A stretch of 64,000 nucleotides of DNA, taken from the NCBI RefSeq assembly GCF_003589595.1, contig NW_020653726.1, positions 16,060,499-16,124,498 on the forward strand, in the 5' to 3' direction. Of this stretch, positions 57,801 to 64,000 are shown in pieces (positions within the stretch are counted from its first letter, which is position 1; the number at the start of each line of letters is the position of its first letter). A program made the translations under genes and the position numbers. Source of the stretch: Hyposmocoma kahamanoa (taxonomy: Eukaryota; Arthropoda; Insecta; Lepidoptera; Cosmopterigidae). Below the pieces are notes generated by a model. That model was not told the origin of the DNA and made no database searches. It was given only the letters and a program-made list of their open reading frames with translations.

Positions 57801-60800
57801 GAAGTCGAGTATATATTATTCGGAAACACAGTTTTTATTTCGTATAAATATGATATTATTTTTTTAATACAGATTGCTCAAAACGTGGTATTTTTCGTAC
57901 TACAAATAGTACCGAAAGTTGGATTTTTCGCACTAGTGCTTTTTACTTTTCCATTTTTTTTTATTTACCATTGTTTCAAGTCTTAAACACAGAACTAAAG
58001 AGGTTGTATATTTATTTAATATTTATGTGCTAAAACTTATATTTTCTTACAAACATCATATTTGATTAAATTGCATAGGTGGTTTATAAAACAACGGGTT
58101 ACATTTAAAAATACCAAAATATTTTCCATAAAGATGGCTGACTGAGTATTAACAATGACCGGAGGTGAGTATTACGCGAGACCACTGCGCGCCGCGCCAT
58201 TAAAATATATTGTTTTATTTTACTTTCAATGTAGTTTTTTTCGCAAACGTATTAAAAAACGTTGTTTGATACACGTACGGATTTGTCATTTTTACTTGTC
58301 TCGAGAAAGAAGCCACTAACTTTCCGCACTTGTATCAAAAATAACTGTTGTCGGTATATTCTGTGTTTATTTTTCAGTAACGCATTTTAACACAGCTTAC
58401 ATAACGGTTAACCTTAGTTCGTTACAATATTGTTTGTTTTTTTTTTGTAACTTTTATTATTTCTCATTTAACCCAGAGATAAGTATTAATCGAACATGTT
58501 TTATTTTTAGTCCAGATAACGAAAACTACACCGACAATTCGTGAGTACTCCGCAGAAAGTTAATGTTTTATTGCAACTATTTCTTTACTATATATCGTGT
58601 ATAATACTCAAACCATATTTTAGCTCTCATCTCAACGAACATGATTGTTTTGAAATCGGTCGCTATTTGTGCAGAGAAGAAAAGTACAAAGAGGCGGTCA
58701 CATGGTTCTTGGAGGCTTTTAGAAGATATGGCAAAACAAATCGGACAGATGGGTTAAAAACTAAAATTCTTGAACATCTTGCTTTCGTCTACGACGCTCT
58801 AAGTAATTATTTAATATTCATTTAAAGAAATTAAGAATACCTACTAAATGGCATGAATTTAACGAAACTGTTTCAGATAATGTAGAAGAAGCGTCGTTTT
58901 GGATCAAAAAACTCTTACTCGAGGCACCTGGACATCCTTTACAAGATCAATTTATGAAAATAATAGACGAATATAATACAATTTTAAATGAAGAAAAGAA
59001 CTCCTCGAACGAAATTGTAAGCAAGTCAACAATATTATGGTCCGTAATAGCACTACAATATTCTAATAAATACATTTCCAGAATACAAATCAAGAAACTT
59101 TTACTATGGAAGAAATTATTGGAATATGCTTAAAGGTAACCGCAGATCTTTACCGAAAAGCTTGTCGTGGTGAAACGAAAATCGTAAATGACGTTGCCAA
59201 AAGGTACCGAAACATATATAGCTAGGGGGTAGCTCAGTATAGTACTTAAATTTTAATCACCTATCAAATTTAATGACGTTCATTTGATTCAGACTCAAGT
59301 GCAAATACCTATCAGGAAATCACCCTTACTTAAAATTGGCGCCAGTCAAGTTAGAAGAACTTTATTTGGACCCCGATGTATATATGTTCCACGATGTAAT
59401 CAGCGATCACGAAATAGAGCACATCAAAGTCATATCCGAACCACGAGTAAGCAGCCAAGTATTTTCATTAATGTTTACTTTACATTTGGAATGTATTATA
59501 TTTTTTAACGTTTATAGCTTCAACAGTGTGATGTGCTGGTAAATATGACACAAAGTAATGTATATCGGATGCGTCTGTGTAATGCAACGCATTTAAAGCC
59601 CGAAAACTTGTCGTCTGAAGAGATGTCACTTTTTATAAAAATATATAATCGTGTGGCTGACATCACCGGCATGAACACGGATTATTCAGAAGCTTTGCAC
59701 GTGGTTAAATATTGGGTAGGAGGTTATTATGGCCACCACATCGATTTTTGGCAAGTGAGTTATTTTTAATAACCGTGTAACAATTTTAACTGAACTATGC
59801 AACTCGGATAATAGTTCGGAATCGATGTAACTCAGAGAAAGGTTATAATAATTAATAATAACATTGTCAAAGTACGCACCGATGCTATGGATATATTGTA
59901 ATTACAAGAAAACCACAATATACCTATATAATTTATTTATTTTCGGACAACGTAAATCCATATTTAAATTAGTAACAGACTTATAAACTATGTTAGTAAA
60001 TTATTTTAAACATAATGTTTCGATATCTGAAAAATTGGTACTCGGATGTCTGAGATGAAGTTATTTCACGTACCCTAGCGTTTTTATTATTCTAAAGAGC
60101 TTTTTAAAATATGGAGCTATTATTAAATATCTTGATATCTAATGTAGAGTCCTGAGAAAGGATAAATTAATTTGATTAAAATAACACGTTGCATATAATT
60201 CATTAAATTAAAATATACTACTATAATATTATAGTACCGAAGTATTTTTACATTATTTGCAGAACACAGAACCCAAATTAGGACACCAACTCATAGGAAA
60301 TAGAATGGCTACCCTACTATTTTACGTAAGTGTGGAGGTCTAACTGAATTGAAAAGGCTATGTGATAAAGTGAATTCTGGTGGACTGACTTAACTTTTGT
60401 CCATACCATGGACCTGTTTCGTTTGGACCTATTTTATAATCAACAGTTATCCACACCTGGTCAAGGAGGTGCAACAGTTTTTCCACATCTTGGTCTGAAT
60501 GTGTACCCAGTGAAGGGTGCAGCGTTGTTCTGGCGGAACTTGTTTCCTTCGGGTACGGGAGACCTGGATACTATTCATGGTTCTTGTCCAGTCATTCATG
60601 GATCTAAGATGAGTAAGTATTTTTTTGTATTTAACTTTCAATGTTGATTTTTATGTTGTTTTTATGTTTACAATATATTCATATTTCTTTTCTAATTTAA
60701 CGCTACGCAACACGGGTTACGTAGGTATATTTAAATGCACTTCAATTTGATGTTATTTACGTCAAATTAAAGGTTTACTAGTTTACTGGTGGTTGGAATA

Positions 60801-61234
60801 AATTTCCTGTAAATCTATTAGACTGACTAATTTAGTCGCGCATAATTCTAGAACGGTTCCCAAAAGTCTAGTGTGAAAATTCTATAAATTTTAAAACTTA
60901 GTATTACAGAAATTTCAGTTAGAGATTTACCAAAGTCAAAATACCTTTTGCAGTTATGACGCATTGGATATACAACATCGGCCAAGAGCTTCTAATGCCA
61001 TGCAAACTCAAAAAAGATGATATATGGCGGGAAAACCTTCAACTACCAATTCTAAGCAAAATAATGAACACTCCTTGTCACGAAGATATAAAAAAAGACA
61101 TGCAAACTTGCCGACGACATGGTTTATCATTTTATTATAGGTACCTACTAAAGTATCGTATAAGGTACCCTAACTTACTAAATTTTGAATATTCTCGTTT
61201 CCTATTACTCTGTTCCAACTTACTCCTCATTTAG
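54842..61234 (+). CDS. Prolyl 4-hydroxylase alpha-subunit-like gene, copy 4, divergent (608 aa)
   Basis: Twelve exons: 54842-55014, 56724-56860, 56939-57083, 58511-58540, 58624-58802, 58877-59016, 59082-59203, 59293-59446, 59518-59754, 60263-60325, 60447-60612, 60954-61234 (TGA by reading through). The total is 1827 nt, in frame. The start follows an acceptor at 54828-54830 and opens into a signal-like segment (MDVGIHLFCFVTLSHLHH). The dioxygenase domain keeps H434 and D436 (YGHHIDFW), H504 (TIHGSCPVIHGSK) and K514. Changes lie next to these: Trp after the Lys becomes Met, and the usual SNKW becomes MTHW. The 59518 exon carries a longer insert than the other copies. After the family end (GQELLMPCKL) the frame runs about 80 residues with several Cys and a hydrophobic end. 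A possible donor at about 61141 could instead join a further exon. This is the fastest-diverging copy, probably with an altered substrate or partner. Confidence 0.87.
55081..55118. repeat. Perfect 17-bp hairpin in intron 1 of copy 4
   Basis: CAAGTTCGTTTCAAAGT, loop TCTG, ACTTTGAAACGAACTTG. It begins 66 nt after the exon 1 donor. Confidence 0.95.
55195..55520 (-). mobile_element. 3' fragment of the same LINE family as 14659-16142
   Basis: GCTCGTTCACTACGCTGACC, AGCAAGAAACTCTAGGGATT and TATGCTCCGGAATCTTATTG match 14735-15000 with about 10% difference. 5'-truncated. Confidence 0.8.
55570..55805 (-). repeat. Family A repeat, reversed
   Basis: AAGGGTGCTGGTGAAATTAC through GATTTAAAGCTCTGAGTGGC to TTGTTCGTCCCGTCAC. 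In intron 1 of copy 4. Confidence 0.75.
56205..56395 (+). repeat. Dispersed repeat family F, fullest copy
   Basis: TTTTAACCGACTTCAAAAAA, GGAGGAGGTTCGCAATTCGA, then a T-run, TATGTACGTTATGCGATGAC and GGGTACCTCAGTAGTGGTC. It looks like a repeat common in Lepidoptera. Confidence 0.75.
56500..56637. repeat. Degenerate relative of the 8-bp-TSD MITE
   Basis: The right end reads GTTCGGACACTTTTAAGCGC, then ACCCGACATTC and GTCAATG, matching the terminal part of the MITEs at 1187 and 33747. The left part is poorly preserved. In intron 1 of copy 4. Confidence 0.55.
57130..57425 (-). repeat. Family A repeat, reversed
   Basis: AGTAGAGCTCCTTGTAAAAG through GGCACTAATGAAATTACTGG to TAGACGTGTCGCTTACTACC. In intron 3 of copy 4. 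Confidence 0.75.
57426..58500. other. Intron 3 of copy 4, no element recognised
   Basis: AT-rich, with homopolymer T/A runs. No coding or repeat structure I can support. Confidence 0.45.
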
Positions 61235-61395
61235 GATGAGACCAGACAAGTGTTGACATTTTTTGAGTTATGAGTCGTGTCTATCCGTCTCGTAGTTAAC
61301 GTTCGACTGAAATTCTGTTGGGATGACAAACAAATGTATCATTATTCAATTTCTTACAAAGCGACCTATCGACTTAGTGTAAACACGCCGTGAAG

Positions 61396-61602
61396 AAACC
61401 GCTCGACTTTAACCAAGCATCGACGCGCGAAGACGCGCGCCTTCGCGCGATTCCATGTTTACGTAACACAAATTTTTACGTTAATAATGGGAAAATAGAA
61501 ATGAATATGCTACAGGCGAAAAACATGACGCGTCGCGACGTTTCGACTCTGCGCCAGTTTGAGTTGAGCCGAAGACGCGCTGCAGTCGCCCGTATTTATT
61601 GA
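61396..61602 (+). other. Possible extra coding exon between copy 4 and the small gene
   Basis: A CpG-rich open stretch starting KPLDFNQASTREDARLRAIP and ending QFELSRRRAAVARIY, stop at 61600-61602. An acceptor (GTGAAG) precedes it in phase 0, and AATAAA follows at 61664. It does not fit the phase of the alternative copy 4 donor at about 61141 (phase 2), so I cannot attach it. It may be chance. Confidence 0.25.
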
Positions 61603-61663
61603 GCATTTTGATAAGAGATAGTTTTAATTTTAGTTTAGTTTGTTAATTTCAATTAATTTTTGA

Positions 61664-61669
61664 AATAAA
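61664..61669 (+). terminator. Candidate poly(A) signal after copy 4
   Basis: AATAAA 430 nt after the copy 4 stop. It could serve copy 4 or the putative exon at 61396-61602. Confidence 0.4.
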
Positions 61670-62420
61670 GCAACTACATGATATTCTAAGTGTAATCTCC
61701 AGTGGAGTATAGAAGCTTCTTACTTGCAACGCGATGTTTGCGCGCGCTTGAAACGATTCACTACAGAGCGCAAAATTTCGTCGCCGCAGTTCCAACTCTC
61801 CTACTTAAGCAAAAAAAAAAGTTATTGACCACTTTCGTTCGTAGAACTATTAACTTCTCTCCTGAAAAATTGTCATTTTGCGGATGTGGCCTTATTAACC
61901 AAACGTGCGATATCATGCAAATAATAGCATTTTCCGATACCAGTTCTAATAAAAAAAACTACCATTACTTTTTTCACAATTTTTCACAAAAAGAACTATG
62001 ACAGTCCGTTTAGCTTTAAGTGGGGCCCAGCATATAGATACATATTAAGAAATAGGTACTTATTTGTTATGCAAGGCTGCAAAGTTGTTGTTTGACGCGC
62101 GTTGCTTGTTTTGAAATCTGAACAAGCGAAGGCTTCTAAGATAACATATAACTAGCATAACGCAAAACAACTTTGCTGCCGAATGAAACACAAGCTTACA
62201 CTTCACAATAGCGATAATGGTAGATGAAAGAAAAACAGTTGAACTATAACAAATCAGTTTTTCATCACCGCTAGACTCAGACTCGCTCATGTTTTGTTTC
62301 TTTTCAATTTATAACAGTACAATCCAAAATACTGACGTGAATTATAAGAAACTTTGAATTTAGTTTTGGGTGAGTTCTAAATTTACACCACCTACGTCTT
62401 CGTCTTCTTTGTACCAGAGT
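61670..62420. other. Spacer downstream of copy 4
   Basis: A minus-strand frame at 62290-62060 begins MSESESSGDEKLI, an acidic start like some transposase N-termini, but has no further support. Nothing else seen. Confidence 0.35.
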
Positions 62421-62525
62421 CAAGAGCACGTCAAGCTTGACACTCAATGCTTAAATTTAACTCTATGCCGCTTGCAATAAGAACGGTCCAAAGTCCAAAG
62501 TGTCGAGCTTGATGTGCTCTTGACT
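62421..62525. repeat. Fold-back repeat between copy 4 and the small gene
   Basis: GTCAAGAGCACGTCAAGCTT (then GACACT) is mirrored by AGTGTCGAGCTTGATGTGCT (then CTTGAC) with two mismatches. Confidence 0.75.
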
Positions 62526-62978
62526 GTTGTACTTATAATTTTACGTGATTAACGAAATTATTTCGACGCGTCTCACGCATACAGTGGTAAGTCATTTATT
62601 ATGAAAAATTTTTTCATTTTTTTTGCGTATCGCACTTAATGACACGTTAAAAATTACTCAGTAAAACAAAAATTGAAAAAAGTTAGCCGTTTTCGAGTTT
62701 TTAAATGGCACATCGTCGTATGTTCAAACCGTTCCCGCGCTTACAGTCATAATTAGAAATACGATGTTATGCGACGAAGCACTCTGCGATCGCTCCACCA
62801 ATCACGTGTCCCAACTCTAACGTTACGACGATTCGCCGACTGAAAATTTGTAGCGCGTATTCTTTATTAGAAATAATATTTTCAAACAATTTAGTGGTTT
62901 AAAGTACTAGTAGTTAATTACAATAATGATTAGTGACAGTTCACATTTCAAATGTAGGCTTAAAACATAATAATAGTT

Positions 62979-63808
62979 ATGAATTGGAAAGACATAACCT
63001 TCGAAGTGCCGCCGGTAAGTATTTAAATTACAATCTATTTTCATGACAAACACATCTCTCAAGTGACCAAAATTCACACTGTTCTAATTTTAGATTTTCA
63101 AATATTTATTGGTCCAAATAATGATTATACTATAGTTTCTATATTATTCACATTTTTTTCATAATCCGCTGCATACAGTCGTAACCCAACAACATACGAT
63201 ATTTAACATATTTTTTGGTTGCTTAAATTGTTGAATGAACGTCGTAACTTGTTGTTACGACTATTATCTACGTTCAATAAATTAAATTTTCATTTGTAAA
63301 CAATCGTTTATCAAGGATACGACTTTATGTACGGCTGTGCTTTTTTACGACCTTTGTGTATTTATTACTTTAATAAATACTAAATAATGTGAATGTTTTA
63401 ATACAAAAAATCAAAGTTTCTCATCAGTAAAAAGCTTTTACATAAATATCTTAGATATTTACGTTTTTAATCTTTATTTATAGAGTCACCACTTCCCCTT
63501 GGTGTTGTAGAAACGTAGGAATGTGCAAATGTATATTAATTATCAATTATTCTTTTGCAACTAAGATAGATTTGGATTCTAATTTGGCAAAATTGAATAT
63601 AACTTCACTCGTTATGTACAAAATTAAGTTGTCTAAATTCAACTTAGAGTCTGAAAACATCAAAGACACATTAGTAGTTAAAGATGTTCCACAAGTTCGT
63701 TGTAGTAGCCCTAAACGGACATGGACCCTGGTGAAAGAAGTTGCCGTTACTCATCTTCAGAAAAAGTCATTTACTACCGCTACGACTTGGAAACCCAAAG
63801 CACAATGA
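62979..63808 (+). CDS. Small two-exon gene, unknown function (92 aa)
   Basis: Exon 1 is 62979-63014 (MNWKDITFEVPP, then gtaagt). Exon 2 is 63566-63808 (starts IDLDSNLAKLNITS, ends in TGA), with acceptor TTGCAACTAAG at 63555-63565. Both borders are phase 0. I see no signal peptide, membrane helix or known motif. The product is Lys/Ser/Thr-rich with mixed short hydrophobic stretches, so a soluble nuclear or cytosolic protein is plausible. I do not recognise the family. It lies 1.7 kb downstream of P4HA copy 4 on the same strand and looks unrelated to it. The acceptor's pyrimidine tract is modest and I saw no AATAAA close by, so the exon join is a prediction. Alternative acceptors at 63483 and 63510 would stop early or break the frame. 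Confidence 0.5.
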
Positions 63809-64000
63809 CATTAGTTCTCGGCAAAATACAACTATAAACTTTGTAATTTAGACTTAAATTATAACTTAGATCAGTGATTCTGTTTCTTACCAAAATGATT
63901 TGATAGGTACATTTCATAATTTTTTATTTTAAAAATGGCAATGACTGATTGGTAAGCAACATTATAAATGTTAGTATAAGTTAAAAAAAATGAAAAGGGT

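Overview
The window looks like AT-rich nuclear DNA of an insect, most likely a moth or butterfly. Genes have many small exons with GT/AG introns. The introns and spacers are full of LINEs, tRNA-derived SINEs, MITEs and one mariner, and one dispersed repeat resembles a family common in Lepidoptera. The order-level call is an inference.

The backbone is a head-to-tail array of four paralogous prolyl 4-hydroxylase alpha-subunit (P4HA-type) genes, all on the + strand. Copy 1 (398-20338) lacks its 5' exons because the window starts inside it. Copy 2 (29807-38760, 546 aa), copy 3 (40028-51964, 574 aa) and copy 4 (54842-61234, 608 aa) are complete 12-exon models. I joined the exons by hand from splice sites. 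Every junction keeps the reading frame, and intron positions and phases agree across copies except for one shifted intron in copy 1. All four keep the HxD...H iron ligands and the distal lysine expected to bind 2-oxoglutarate, so all could be active. Their N-terminal, peptide-binding and C-terminal parts differ strongly, which suggests different substrates or partners. The expected role is hydroxylation of prolines in collagen-like or other secreted proteins in the ER lumen, normally with PDI as partner.

Downstream lies a small two-exon gene (62979-63808, 92 aa) of unknown function. A truncated THAP-domain gene sits between copies 1 and 2 (27707-28500).

Mobile DNA, left to right: an 8-bp-TSD MITE (1187-1472); an R1-like LINE (1780-4390) inside a PIF/Harbinger-like transposase remnant, with a 15-bp target duplication; a 2.0-kb hAT-like element with 29-bp perfect terminal repeats (7496-9493); a LINE (14659-16142); a decayed Ty3/gypsy element (about 16800-19854); a CR1/jockey-type LINE (about 20640-23812); SINEs of two tRNA-derived families; an intact full-length mariner with a complete 340-residue transposase (36987-38267); a decayed transposon gene (42428-43666); and several LINE tails. 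Several perfect or near-perfect palindromes stand out, including a 32-bp hairpin about 200 bp upstream of the copy 4 start codon.

I found no new multi-gene system. The main biological interest is the diverging P4HA array, the intact mariner and the cluster of long palindromes around copy 4. All models come from reading the sequence and need transcript support.
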